Source: Saccharum officinarum | Taxonomy: Eukaryota > Streptophyta > Magnoliopsida > Poales > Poaceae | DNA length: 64,000 bases | Reading direction: 5' to 3' | Assembly (NCBI GenBank): GCA_020631735.1 | Contig: CM036199.1 | Coordinates: forward strand, 19,447,553 to 19,511,552 | The notes under the pieces: generated by a model | What the model was told of the DNA's origin: nothing | Database searches by the model: none | The model's input: only the letters and a program-made list of their open reading frames with translations | Part shown: positions 35,681 to 47,341 of the stretch, in pieces | Layout: every line of letters begins with the position of its first letter | How positions within the stretch are numbered: the stretch's first letter is position 1 | Program-made: the position numbers and the translations under genes

Positions 35681-36154
35681 TGGTATCAAGAGCCTAGGGT
35701 TAGGTCCTCTCCTTCTCTCTCTCCCCCCGCCGCCCCTGCCTGGCAGTGCCGCTGCCGGCCACTGGGGCGCCGCCCTCGGCTCCTCCCGCCATGGATGGCC
35801 GCCCCCACCTCCTCCCTCCCTCTACTCCTATTTCCCACCCCTTTCTACTCCTTCCTGGGCGCAGGTTCTCTCTAGAGCCGCCTATACCGCCGGCGCGCCG
35901 CCCATGGATGCTCCAGCCGCCGCCGGCCAGCCCAGCCGCGCCCTTCCTCCTCAAGGGGCGCCGCTGCTAGGGGGCCTTCCTAGCTCCTCTGCCGCCCTCT
36001 TCCCCACCTCTGCCGCCCTATTCCACCACCCTGCTGCTACTCCTGTTGGATCCACCCGCCCGCCCCTTCCTGGCGCTTCTGCCGCCCACCCATACTGGAT
36101 CCGTCCGCCCACTCCTTCCCTGCCGCCCTGGGGGCCACCGCTGCAGATCCTCGC

Positions 36155-39100
36155 ATGGCTGGCGCCCTGGGGGCCGTGGCCCTCTCCTCTACCCCGGGCG
36201 CGGATGCGGAGACTGTCGAGGGCGTTGTGGTTGCGGCCCTTCCTTCTTCATCGGCGGCTCTCCCTTCCTCCTCGGCTTCACTGCCCGACGGTGGAGTCCA
36301 GCCGCACCACCCTGCTGCAACTCCTAGCGCTCCACTTCCATCGCCATCCGGTGTCACCGCTGCCGCTCTCGGCCTCCCTCCAGGGCCGGACTCCGCACTC
36401 GCTGCGGCCCTCGTCGCTGCCCGGGCCGCCGCGGCGGAAGGGCAGGCCTGGGTGCGCGCGGCTGCCCTCGTGTGGGAGCGCGAGCGTGACGCGGCCGACG
36501 CCCTGGCCCGTCAGATCACCGAGGCCGAGCAGCTCCTCACCTCTCCCACGGGCCCAGACGCCGGAGCCACCTCTGCATCGCCGGGGCGCCGTGTGTCACA
36601 CACTGCCGTTCTCTGGCACGACCCGTCCGACCCGCTCTTGGCTCAGCTGCACTACCAGGCGGGGGGAGGGGGGGTTCAGAACATTCGTCTTCTCGTCCCG
36701 GTCGTCCTCGAGCCGGAGTCGCCCTCCTACGCCCGGTGGCAGGATCTGGTGCTTCTCACCCTTCGCCGCTATGCCCTCGACGACCACGTCCTCGTCGAGG
36801 CCTCGGTCTCCGTCCAGACGCCGTCGTGGTTCCGTCTCGACAGCATCGTCCTCTCCTGGATCTTGGGGACGATCTCTCTGGACCTCCACGACCTCATCCG
36901 CACCTCCCCTGACGCGCGCCGGGCGTGGCTCGCTCTTGAGGGCCAGTTCCTGGGCAACGTCGAGGCCCGGGCTCTGCGTATCGACGCGAGCTTCCGCACC
37001 TTCGTCCAGGGAGACCTCTCTGTCGGCGAGTTCTGCCGTCGGATGAAGGGCATGGCTGACTCTCTGGGGGACCTTGGGTGGCCCGTGGAGGATCGCATCT
37101 TGGTCCTCAACGTCCTCCGGGGGCTCAGCGACCGCTTCGCCCACCTCCGGACGTGGATCACCCGCCAGCGGCCTTTCCCCACCTTCCTGGAGGTCCGTGA
37201 CGATCTTGTCATGGAGGAGCTCACACAGGGCCCCTAGCCGGGTTCCGCTGCCTCACCAGGGGCCTCGTCGGCGGCTCTGGCTGCTACTCCGCCACGTCCT
37301 CCTACACCGCGGCCATCCGCTCCGCCACCGTCCTCTCTCCTGGGCCCTCCTCCCTCCGGGCCGAGCGAAGGTGGGGGGTCGTGGCTCTCGTCGTCGCCGT
37401 GGAGGGGGCCGCGGGGGTGGCCGGGGCAGTCACCACCAGGCTCCGGCACCGGCCGGACCACACGGGGGGCACCATGGCCTTCGTTCCAGAACCCGTGGTC
37501 CGGTCGCATCTCCATGTGGCCCTACCACGTCCCTAGAGCCGACACTCGCCCACCAGTGACCATGCTCACCGGAGCTCCTCCTGCTGGTCCTCCACTCGGC
37601 GCCATCCCTGCTACACCATGGGTTCCACCCTCCGGGACTCCACCGAGGGTCACCGGCTAGGATCAGGCGGCCCTGGCTCGCTCGTTCAGCACCATGGGCC
37701 TGACACCTCCGGTCGAACCCGAGTGGATCGCTGATTCGGGGGCCACCTACCACACTACTCCTGACTCCGGTATACTTTCGTCGATTCACTCTCCCTCTTC
37801 TTCTCTTCTTTCGTCCATTATGGTCGCAAATGGTTCTTGTATTCCAGTCTCATCTGTGGGTACCGCCGGTGCTCATGGCTCCTTTCATCTTTCTGATGTT
37901 CTTGTTGCTCCTTCTATGGTTCATAATCTTCTTTCTATTCGACGTTTTACAGCTGACAATTCTTGTTCTGTGGAATTTGACTCTTCTGGTCTTACTGTAA
38001 AGGATTTGGCTTCCCGGCGTCCACTGCTCCGATGTGACAGCACCGGGCCCCTTTACACCCTTCGCTTTCCAGCGGCTCTTTCGTCTTCTTCGCCGCCCGT
38101 TTTGTCAACTGCCTTCGTCGCTTCTTCTTCCTCTACTACCTGGCACCGGCGCCTCGGCCATCCTAGACGTGATGCCCTGATACAGCTCAGTCGTAGCTCT
38201 GATCTTCCATGTACTCGAGCTCATGATGAGCAACTGTGTCATGCGTGCCAATTGGGCCGACATGTTCGTCTTCCTTTTTCTAGCTCTACTTCCCATGCGG
38301 CCCGTATTTTTGATCTTGTACATTGCGACCTATGGACATCTCCTATTCTGAGTATTTCTGGTTATAAGTACTATCTTATGGTTGTTGATGATTTTTTGCA
38401 TTATTCGTGGACTTTTCCTCTCCGTGCGAAGTCTGACACGTTCACCACGCTCCTCCACTTCTTTACTTGGGTATCCACACAGTTCGGCCTCACCATCAAG
38501 GCCGTCCAGTGTGACAATGGTCGCGAGTTTGATAACTCCACCTCCTGAGCTTTCTTCCTCTCTCACGGTGTTCAGCTCCGCATGTCTTGTCCATACACCT
38601 CTTCGCAGAATGGCAAGGCTGAGCGGATGATTCGCACCACCAACGACACCGTGCGCACCCTTCTGTTTCAGGCCTCTCTTCCCGCTCGCTTCTGGGCTGA
38701 GGGCCTGCACACCTCCACCTACCTTCTTAACCGCCTTCCTTCCGCGGCCTGCCCCGCTCCCACTCCTCACCACGCCCTCTTCGGTACCCCACCTCGGTAC
38801 GATCACCTCCGCGTGTTTGGGTGTGTGTGTTACCCCAACACCGCTGCCACTGCTTCCCACAAGCTGGACCCTCGCTCCACGCTCTGTGTCTTTCTCGGGT
38901 ACTCCCCGAATCACAAGGGGTACCGGTGCTTTAACCTTACCTCCCGACGGGTTCTCATCTCTCGGCCCTTTTCCAGCACTACCACCCTCCGGTACCTGAC
39001 CCACCCTCCCTGTTTCCTACTGACCCGGTGGTCTAGCCACTTCTTTCGTGGTCTCCTGCAGGTACCGCTTCGCCGCGCGCCGGGCCGACCCCTGTCCCAG

Positions 39101-41030
39101 ATCCCCAGCGGGTCCGGGCCCGTCGTCCTCAAGCGCGGCCCCGTCCTCTCTAGTTGGTGCAGACCCGGGGCCTTCGTCACCCGCTTCTGCCCCGGGGGGT
39201 CGTGTCCGTCGCCGACGCCAGATCCCGTCCCGGCACCTGCCCCGGCACCTCCGTCGAGGTTCGCCGCGCCGGTACGGGTGTACCAGCGCAGGCCGCGGCC
39301 ACCGCCACTCGCGCTCCCTTCTCCACCAGGGACACCGACACCACCACCGCAGTCCCCGCCGGCTAGTGGTGTCCCGCCGGTCTACCACCCGCCGCTGCTT
39401 CATCGACACCCGCGGCATGTTCACCCGATGGTGACACGACACGCGGCTAGCACATTGCCGCCTCGTGCCCTCGAGGCTTTGACAGGCGACACGGTGGTCT
39501 CTCCGGTACCCTCTTCCGTCCGCGACGCCCTGTTGGACCCACATTGGCGCCGCGCGATGGAAGAGGAGTACGCCGCGCTACTCGCCAACCAGACGTGGGA
39601 GTTGGTGCCCCGGCCGCCAGGCTCCAATGTCGTCACCGGCAAGTGGATTTGGACCCACAAGCGCCGGGCCGACGGCTCTCTCGAGCGCTACAAGGCTTGA
39701 TGGGTCCTCCGGGGTTTCACTCAGCGCCCTGGCGTCGATTACGATGAGACCTTCAGCCCGGTGGTCAAGCCGGCCACCGTCCGTATCATGCTATCGCTGG
39801 CACTTACTCGGTCTTGGTCCATCCACCAGCTGGACGTCAAGAACGCCTTCCTCCATGGCCTTCTTACCGAGACGGTGTACTGCAGTCAGCCGGCGGGGTT
39901 CGTCGACACCACCCGTCCTGACATGGTCTGCCGGCTCAACAGGTCCCTCTACGGCCTCAAGCAGGCACCTCGGCCGTGGAACCACCGGTTCGCCGCTTTC
40001 TTGCTGACCCTAGGGTTCATGGAGGCCAAGTCTGATACGTCCATGTTCGTCTACCACCATGGAGCCGACACTGTATACTTGCTGCTCTATGTCGATGACA
40101 TTGTCCTCACCGCCTCCAGCGAGCCACTTCTCCACCGGATCATCACCGCTCTCCAATAGGAGTTCGCGATGAAGGATCTGGGTGAGCTCCACCACTTCCT
40201 CGGTGTCACTGTTGAGCACCGTCCTACCGGGCTCCTCCTTCACCAGCGCCAGTACACTCGGGACATCCTGGAGCGGGCTGGGATGACTGACTGCAACCCC
40301 TGCTCCACTCCGGTTGACACTCAGGGCAAGCTGTCTGAGGCTGAGGGACCACCGGTGGCTGATCCTACTGCTTACAGGAGTCTCGCCGGGGCCCTTCAGT
40401 ATCTCACCTTCACCCGGCCGGACATCACCTATGCAGTTTAGCAGGTCTGTCTCCATATGCATGACCCCCGGGAGCCTCACCTCACGGCTCTCAAGCGCCT
40501 CCTCTGCTACCTCCGGGGCACGCTCGACTACGGCCTCCTCCTCCACCGGGCCTCCTCCACCGACCTCGCCGTTTACACCGACGCTGACTGGGCCGGGTGC
40601 CCGGATACTCGACGCTCCACCTCCGGCTACGCCGTCTTCCTGGGCGGCAACCTGTTGTCTTGGTCGTCCAAGCGCCAGCCCGTGATCTCCCGGTCCAGCG
40701 CCGAGGCGGAGTACCGCGCCGTTGCTAACGGCGTGGCGGAGGCCGCCTGGCTCAGGCAGCTGCTTGCTGAGTTGCACACTCCGTCCTCCCAGAGCACACT
40801 GATCTACTGCGACAACGTCGGTACGGTCTACCTCTCCACCAACCCATCCAGCACCAGCGGACGAAGCATGTGGAGATCGACCTCCACTTTGTCCGTGATC
40901 GGGTGGCCATGGGCGAGGTGTGGGTCCTTCATGTTCCGACGACCTCCCAGTTCGCGGACATCTTCACCAAAGGCCTCCCGACCTCGTCCTTCGCCGAGTT
41001 TCGCTCCAGCCTCAACATCACCGGTGGCTA
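36155..41030 (+). pseudogene. Gag-Pol of Copia element 3, six nonsense codons and a frameshift
   Basis: One frame throughout. Gag core (UBN2) about 36690-37230 (PSYARWQDLVLLTLRRYALDD). There is no CCHC knuckle; instead Gly/Arg-rich sequence and NPWSGRISMWP near 37490. Protease WIADSGATYH at 37724. Zinc region HRRLGH...CHAC about 38140-38260. Integrase HCDLW, VVDDF, QNGKAERM (to 38630). Reverse transcriptase about 39570-40440 with YVDD near 40089. RNase H with DADWAGCPDTRRSTSG and SSAEAEYRA. In-frame stops: TAG 37235, TAG 37658, TGA 38546, TGA 39698, TAG 40157, TAG 40439. A one-base loss near 40847 shifts the RNase H tail, whose true end (ADIFTKGLP...) closes at about 41030. The N-terminal Gag start is uncertain; an alternative frame from 35904 suggests another break. 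Not functional. Confidence 0.9.
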
Positions 41031-41112
41031 GTTGCGTCTGTGGGGGGTTGTGTGTGTTCTTTCTTGTTCAGCCTCGAATTCCGCTGCGTCGGTAGTTCAG
41101 ACTGCGGGAGGG

Positions 41113-41225
41113 TGTTGGAGTATATGTTTAGGCCCATGAGGCTAAGGCCCATGTGGCCCATGTATGGAAACTATATAGCTACCCTTCTAGGGTTAGCCAA
41201 GTAATGAAAAATAATTCCTCAAACA
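41113..41225 (+). repeat. 3' LTR of element 3 (113 bp)
   Basis: Matches 35568-35680 apart from three transitions. It is preceded by GCGGGAGGG, the probable polypurine tract. Confidence 0.95.
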
Positions 41226-41230
41226 TGGTC

Positions 41231-41566
41231 TAATATGATCAATATTTCGTCAACATACACTTCGTCGAGTCATATACACCTTAAATCTAAAGATATACAC
41301 ATGGGAGCAATTACTCCCTGTGAGTAGGGAATAATTTCCCATTCATTACCCAAGTATGTAGGGCTTCCTAGCCAACACTAAGTGGGAGCTCAGAAGTTAA
41401 TTTCCCTACTAACTCTGATCCTAAGAAAGGCACTGGATCGTCCGGAGGCCGGCGTTACATCAAGCCTAAGCGACCTCTGCTAAACCCATCAAGATCAACT
41501 ACCAATGGCAGCTACGGTTAGTAATATAGGAGTAATCCACTAGAAATCTTGTAGCTAAACTTCTTA
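41231..41566. other. Intergenic DNA
   Basis: No ORF, known repeat terminus or RNA gene is recognised in this stretch. Confidence 0.5.
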
Positions 41567-41692
41567 GGGCTCGTTCGGTTAGAGGATTCCTGCCCAGGAA
41601 TAGTTCCATCCCATCAAAGATTATACAAATTAGACTAACATTCATGCCAGGAACGGTTCCAGGGCATGGTTCCGTATGAACCGAACGGTGCC
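41567..41692. mobile_element. Tourist-like MITE (126 bp)
   Basis: Terminal inverted repeats GGGCTCGTTCGGTT and AACCGAACGGTGCC, flanked by TTA on both sides (41564-41566, 41693-41695), the 3-bp duplication of the PIF/Harbinger class. It sits immediately before an RPA-like exon. Confidence 0.8.
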
Positions 41693-41695
41693 TTA

Positions 41696-43010
41696 ATAAT
41701 TTCTAACACCGGATACCAATGCACTATCACAATAGCTCGTTTACCAGAGGATAATGTTTGGTGGTACCCCAACCTGCATCAAGTGCAGTCACTCATGCAT
41801 GATGCATCCCAGACACCGGTAGATATCGTTGCAAAGAATGTAACGGGAAAGTGTCCTGATTCAAGTAAGATGCCTGGCTCATATCAAAATTACCAATTCA
41901 TGTTCATCCACTTAACACATACCTTACACCTTACTTAAAGCAATTGTTCTTCATACTTAGTTAACTGTAGGTACAAATTTAATTTCAGAGGCAAATCTAT
42001 ATACCAGCCCTTTGGAAAATAAATTCATTTCTTTTTATGGCTGCTCTGTAAAAATAAGCTTTTAACTAGAGATAATCTAAGTTTGAGAAGAAAAGTAGAT
42101 GATCCTTCATGTCTTTTTTGTTTGGAGGCTGAATCGATCAATCATCTATTTTTTGAATGTGTAGTTGCAAAACAGCTCTGGGAAGCAATGTCAGCTGTTT
42201 TTAATAGATCTTGTGGTGTAAATTTCTTAGCTGTTGGACAGATGTGGCTTATAGTGATAAAAAGTTTGTGGTAGCTAATATTTTCTCTGCTGCAGCCCTG
42301 TGGGGGCTTTGGAAACTAAGGAATGGTTTATGTTTTCAGGGGAACACTTGGAAAGATGTAAAGTCTGTAATTCTGAAGATTGTGATCATGATCCAAGGGT
42401 GGTCGGTGCTCTGCCCGCCGGACCATCTTCAGGATTTCAGCTCCAAGCTTGCTGCCTCGAAGAAGAATAGCAGTCAGCCCAGCAAGGTTGACATGCTGCT
42501 GAATGACTCCATTGGGAGAAGATTTCTATTCTTGAATGCTATGAATTGGAAGGACAAGACTTTGCAGGCTGGAGCGGAAGAGTTGCTGTCCAGGAGTTCA
42601 TCTGTGAAGGAGGCGGTTGAATCTGGGAAATGGCTGAATTTAGCTGCGCTTGGTGTTTCCTGGGAGATGTGAGGGAGTTGGAGTTTGTTTTGTGCTGGGT
42701 TCTCTAGCTGGTTCTTTTAATTTGTGTGTTGGATATGACAGGAGGGTGATTTCCACCTGGATGCTGTAAACTTGGTTGTCTTGATTAAGGCAGGGGCTTG
42801 GCCCTATAACTCTAAAAACTGTAGGTCCAAATTAACTTTCAGTGGAACTGATGGCACTGCTGAAGTGGAACTCTTCTGCGTTGACAACATTGCACGCCAA
42901 ATCGTTGGCAAACCTTGCGAGACAGTCCTGAATACACAAAGAGGCTGCACCCACCAGATCTGGCAGCTATCATATCTCTGAAGTTCACATTGGCCCTATT
43001 ATTAACTGAC
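41696..43010 (+). pseudogene. RPA70-like (replication factor A C-terminal OB-fold) gene fragment
   Basis: A first exon-like block (41720-41865) reads TIARLPEDNVWWYPN, then, with a one-base slip, a CIKCSHSC and YRCKEC pair matching the zinc-ribbon of RPA70 C-terminal domains. After a LINE insert, 42830-42925 reads RSKLTFSGTDGTAEVELFC and DNIARQIVGKPCE, the strongest family signature. After another slip comes HPPDLAAIISLKFTLAL (to about 43005). RPA70 binds single-stranded DNA; plant genomes also carry RPA-like copies inside Helitrons, so either a gene relic or a Helitron passenger is possible. No initiation region is present. Confidence 0.7.
41989..42816 (+). mobile_element. 5'-truncated LINE (zf-RVT region) inserted in the RPA-like fragment
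   Basis: Encodes only the C-terminal tail of an L1-type ORF2: WLLCKNKLLTRDNL (from about 42039), then the reverse-transcriptase zinc-binding motif CLFCLEAESINHLFFEC (CX2CX8HX4C). A frame break near 42265 leads into a second frame ending at TGA 42672. An AT-rich 3' UTR ends CTATAACTCTAAA. It is bracketed by 26-bp near-identical copies (41963-41988; 42817-42842; 23 of 26 equal), which I read as its target-site duplication. Confidence 0.78.
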
Positions 43011-43770
43011 CTGACCAATCCTATGATTTAGCCAAGATAGTTAGTTCATTACAGCCACATGCACATTTGAGTGTTACGTATCCTTTAACATAGGCTCAAT
43101 TTCTTTATACACAGAAAACAGATGTGGAGAAAACATGGACACTGCTACGCGCAGGCACAGACGAGATGCAAAGCCTGCCTATCATGGAGAAACTGACGCT
43201 GCACAGCAATCACCGTCAAAGAGGTTCCACACATACACAACCTTAAGTAATCACACGTCCTTAGAAACAGCAGCATTTCCCAGTGACTGGAATTTTAATT
43301 ACCTCCAATATATATCAGTATAAAATTGGTGCAGGCCCAAACGTGAAGACTTAAAACTCCAACATGGCAAGCCTCCTGAATCCTGATCATATAGAAGGTG
43401 GCGCGTGGTTCAGATCCTTCCTCGATGGGGCGGGCTAGGGCAACGCGATCACGACGACCGCGCGCGCGTGCGAGAGAGAGAGAGAGAGAGAGCAGGAGAA
43501 GCGGCGGCGGCTCAACTCGGCGTCGCTCGAGAGAGATGGGTTTGATTTCGATGGGCCATGGCCGACAGTGCGAGGCGTAGGCGCGCAGCGTTTGGGCCGG
43601 GCGGGCAGGGGGCCGGGGGAGCGAAGCGGAGCCCACGTGTCGGCACGTTTTTGCGCGTGGAGGGCTCGGGCATGCTCGACGCAGAGATTTGCGGCAACCA
43701 AAGGGTGGAACGAACATACACCAACAGAGAACAGACCCGCCGCCCTATCTCTCGCCGGTCGCCGCCAGCC
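43011..43770. other. Intergenic DNA / promoter of the I29 gene
   Basis: The first part may hold a further decayed RPA-like exon (43117-43225). The part near the next gene is GC-rich and contains a GA microsatellite at about 43471-43492, common in grass promoters and 5' UTRs. Confidence 0.45.
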
Positions 43771-44627
43771 ATGGAAACAATGGCGTCGACTCTCCAGCGG
43801 GCTGCCCGCAAGGCATCACTCACGTCTCGCGTCGCCGCGGCAGCCGCATCTCGCGCCTCTGCGATGGCATCCCGCTCAGCGCGTGCGGCCGCAGCCGTCA
43901 CTCGCGCCGCCCGCCTAGGTTCAGGCCTCACATGTCCCCTCAAGAGCTGCCCAAATCGCAGTGATGCCTCCACGAAGCCACGTGACGATGCTCCCCGCCC
44001 CACCTCTACCGGACAACCAGAGTGGTGGTTCAGCGTGGATTACGACCAGGTGCCAGGTAAACCAATCTCACCCTCTTCCTGGTGCAGCAGGGGTCCCGGT
44101 TCTCGTAGATAGGGAGGGCTACGAATCCATCCATCTCATATAATTCATAATAAATCCTTTGTGCAATTTAATTCGTTGTGCGTGCTTGACACTACTGACT
44201 TGGATGAAACTATCATATATATGATGCTAAGACTCCGACGGACAAGGACCTTGAGTCGGACGAAGCTGTATGGGCCTTGTACGAGCGCTGGTGCAAGGCT
44301 CTCAACAAGAAACGTGACCATGCCGAGATGGTTCGCCGGTTCAAAATATTCAGATATATTGCAGAGGACGTGCACAGCCACAACACTTATGTTCCTGATG
44401 ATCCAGAGGAAGCAGCCATCCACCTTCAGAAAAGAAGGGAGGCCGAATTACTTCTTTCAAAAGGCGAAGATGTACACTCTTGCTTTGATGACTGGGATCT
44501 GCCACAAGTACTAGGTCCACTCACCGATGGGGGAGATCCATGTCTTCGTGAAAGCGATTATGACAGGTTGAAGATGATCGAAGAGATTGAAGCACGCCAT
44601 GCTGTCAAAGATGTTGCAGTGGAGTAG
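43771..44627 (+). CDS. Stand-alone cathepsin-propeptide inhibitor (I29) domain protein (224 aa, 2 exons)
   Basis: Carries the papain-family propeptide fold without a protease. Such proteins can inhibit cysteine proteases, but the role of this one is unknown. Exon 1 is 43771-44049 (donor CAG|GTGCCA), exon 2 is 44232-44627 (acceptor GCTAAG); this donor keeps phase, while the alternative GTAAAC seven bases later does not. Residues 1-50 are Ala/Arg/Ser-rich without acids (MASTLQRAARKASLTSR from the second Met), consistent with mitochondrial targeting. Residues about 100-145 match the I29 ERFNIN-type helix (WALYERWCKALNKKRD...RRFKIF). The tail is acidic with no Cys/His/Asn protease triad. No frame breaks. 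The frame is open upstream of 43771, so an earlier start cannot be excluded. Confidence 0.78.
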
Positions 44628-46735
44628 TTTGCTTTAGGGAAATCACAGACCTTGAATGAGATGATCTGAACTCACCATCACTCAAATGCGAAAAAGTTAG
44701 GATTTGCTGTTCCATGTGTACCAAGTTATGCTTCCATGCATGTGTGCTAAGTTATGTTTTCATTCTACTACTAAGTTCTGCTTGTTTAACATATGTTTCC
44801 AGCTGGTCAAAGTGTCTATTTTAGTCTTCTTATGCTCTTAAAGGCACAAGAGTTCAAACGGATCAAGATCAGTATAGAGACAGTAATATATGGCAGTTGT
44901 TTGAACATTAATTTGTTGAGCATTATGACAAAAAATAAAGATGAGTATTATTATGTCTCCAAAATTCAACATTTTTATCACTATCATGCATTGTTCATCA
45001 ATGTATAAGCTGGCTTATATCCAGTACTAGGTTTATGCTCGTGCATTAGAACAAGAACAAAAATAAAACCATGGTAATTCAAGTTTATTTACAGATTGTT
45101 GCCACTTAATGAGATAGAATTATAACTCACCCAAAAGAGGTAGCATACATAGAGTTGCTTATATTGTTCATTACATAACCAAGGGCACAAAAATAACATT
45201 CCAGTTTTTTTATGTTTTGGTGAAACCTTCTGAGTCCTAAAGTATTACATAGAGGTCTAAGCTACGAATGAATATACAAAGACAAGGGAATATGACTAAC
45301 CTACTATATTGCAATTACTAATGGTACAACATGTGCCATATTACATAAAACATTATTACTAGGAAAATGGCTTTCGCTAATAGTATTTGCACCCCCCAGT
45401 TCGTAGTAAAATCGGATATTTTCACCACATGTTTGTATGGACAACTGGCGATGACAATCAGGGAGGTTTTCAGCGGTAAAAATCATTTTCACCACCAATT
45501 CGTAACAAAAACAATGGTGAAAACCGCCCACCGCTGAGCCACATGCTCGTATAGCCCGCCAAGTAGCCTCACCGCGTGAGCCCCCGGCCCCTCTCGGAGG
45601 GCTTGGATCGACGACCTCACCATCCACTCCCCTCTCCTCATGATTCTTCTCCCCCACCGGCTGCTCTCTCTCTCTCTCTCTCTCTCTCCCCCCTCCTTTA
45701 CTCCTCCCTCTCTCTTCCTCTCTCCGCAAATAGCACCCATGTGGAGGGTGGCTTGGCATGGCGATACGTGGCCAAAGGTACGTGGCTGCCCCTAATATTA
45801 TATATATTCAATAGTCGTCGTCCAAGTTATGCTTAGATTAGTTTGTCACCAAACAGTTTCACCATACATTGGTTTGTGTAACCTCAACTTGTGAGTTTAA
45901 TCAATCTTCTGAAATTTGAGTTGCGTCTATCTTGCGTTGCTTGTGTTCTTGATTCACAAATAGGGTTAGCCTTCGTGGCGAGGTCAATCGGGCAACACAT
46001 GATTGATAACCAGATGAGACATGGTATTGTGATTGCAGAGTTCGTGACTTTGTAATTGAAAGCTGGACTATGTATGTAAAGACTCCACCAAATCGAGAGT
46101 TATCTTCAACTAACGGAAGATCAGACACCTAGTACCCACCAACCCTATCTTAGGCACCGTTCGCCTAAATGGTCGTTTAGCCCGTTTAAACACCATGTAA
46201 ACATTACACGGTGGCGCTCCGTTTCTGTTTAATCATCAATTTACCCCGTTTAATTGTCGTTTAGCCCGTTTAATGGCCTGTTTAGCCCGAATAATGACTA
46301 AACGGTAGGTGACCGACTGTTTACCGTTTAGCGTTTAGGAAAACAATGATCTTAGGTCATTCGGTCCTTACAGCATGCCGTGCAGGGTTATGTCAAGTGG
46401 CTGAGTGGATCCACTTACCAACCGTTTACTTGCAGTGCAACGGTCAAATATGTGTCCAAACCTGCACAATGTACTAAGGTCAACATTCACTATATCCAAG
46501 AGGAGTGCCAAGAAACCAATCGTCTTCCAAAGGTGGCCTTCTAACATGTCACATGTCTAAGAGAGAGTAGAACAGGGTGGCTTATGAACTTGTGTAATAT
46601 TCCGAATTGTTGTGAGGAGTTTTGTAATATTCCGTACTGTTGTCTCGCATTTTTGTTTCCTGTTTTGTGTTAAGCAAGCAACCGAGGGCAGTCTCAATTC
46701 TTAAAACTATGTGTACATAGTTTCAATATCTACCA
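44628..46735. other. Intergenic DNA, AT-rich
   Basis: No gene is supported. A TC microsatellite lies at about 45661-45690. At 46170-46345 a GTTTAGCCCGTTTAA-type motif recurs at least three times, as in hAT-derived non-autonomous elements, but I cannot define termini. Confidence 0.5.
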
Positions 46736-47335
46736 TGTCAGCAAGAAACCACTACTAGAAATTTTGTTATCCAACCCAACAGTTTTTTGAGTGAGAAAAA
46801 GTCTAAATAACCCCGATGTGTCTTGAGTGAGTCTAGAATTAATTCCTTGCCTCCTCCCTCTCGTCCTTTCTCAACGTGGGCGTGGTGTTGCGGAGGCCGG
46901 TGAGCAGGTTGCGCGGGGCCGGCTGGCGTGCAGGCGTGCATGTGAAAGGGCGGCACCGGCGGCGCTCGGAGCTCCGAGGCTGGCTGGCTCGTGGCGGCGT
47001 CGCGGAGGCCGGCGAGCCAGCGGCGAGTGCCAGGCGGCCGGCTCACTTGATGCTGCAGCAAGGCGTGGTCCTCGATCTATCATGGCACGGAGCTAGCACA
47101 TATTTCTTTTCTCTGAACGGCCAACCTGCACGAGAAGGCTTCACGACAACGGCAAGGCGACGCTCCCGTGGTTGTGGCGTATGCATGGCGACTTGTGACT
47201 TCGGGTTGATGCGCGTCGCGTTCTCGGCCGCGCTCCAGCCACTGGAGCCCGTGACAAGGACATCGGCGAGATCTGCGGGGCGTGCAGCGACACCAATGGC
47301 GCGCGGAGGGTGGAGACGTACGGCTATGTGACTAC
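46736..47335. other. Intergenic DNA, partly GC-rich
   Basis: Short overlapping ORFs on both strands are products of GC bias; none resembles a known protein. A CACTACTAGAAA at 46749 resembles a CACTA terminus but lacks a partner. Confidence 0.5.
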
Positions 47336-47341
47336 TACTCA

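Larger units (their letters stand above)
35568..41225 (+). mobile_element. Copia LTR retrotransposon 3, Ale-like, complete, 5.7 kb
   Basis: Short LTRs of 113 bp (35568-35680; 41113-41225) and a perfect 5-bp target duplication TGGTC (35563-35567; 41226-41230). The LTRs differ at three sites, all transitions. The primer site TGGTATCAAGAGCC follows the 5' LTR directly. Gag, protease, integrase, reverse transcriptase and RNase H lie in one frame with six stop codons and one late frameshift. Short LTRs, single frame and YLLLYVDDIVLT fit the Ale/Retrofit lineage. GC content of the coding part is far above that of elements 1 and 2. Confidence 0.95.

Noticed and set aside
35700..37790. Many long overlapping ORFs on both strands in GC-rich Copia element 3
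   Set aside because: High GC removes stop codons in all frames. Only the frame with Gag/Pol motifs is real.
46749..46760. CACTACTAGAAA as the end of a CACTA transposon
   Set aside because: No inverted partner or 3-bp duplication found within the window.
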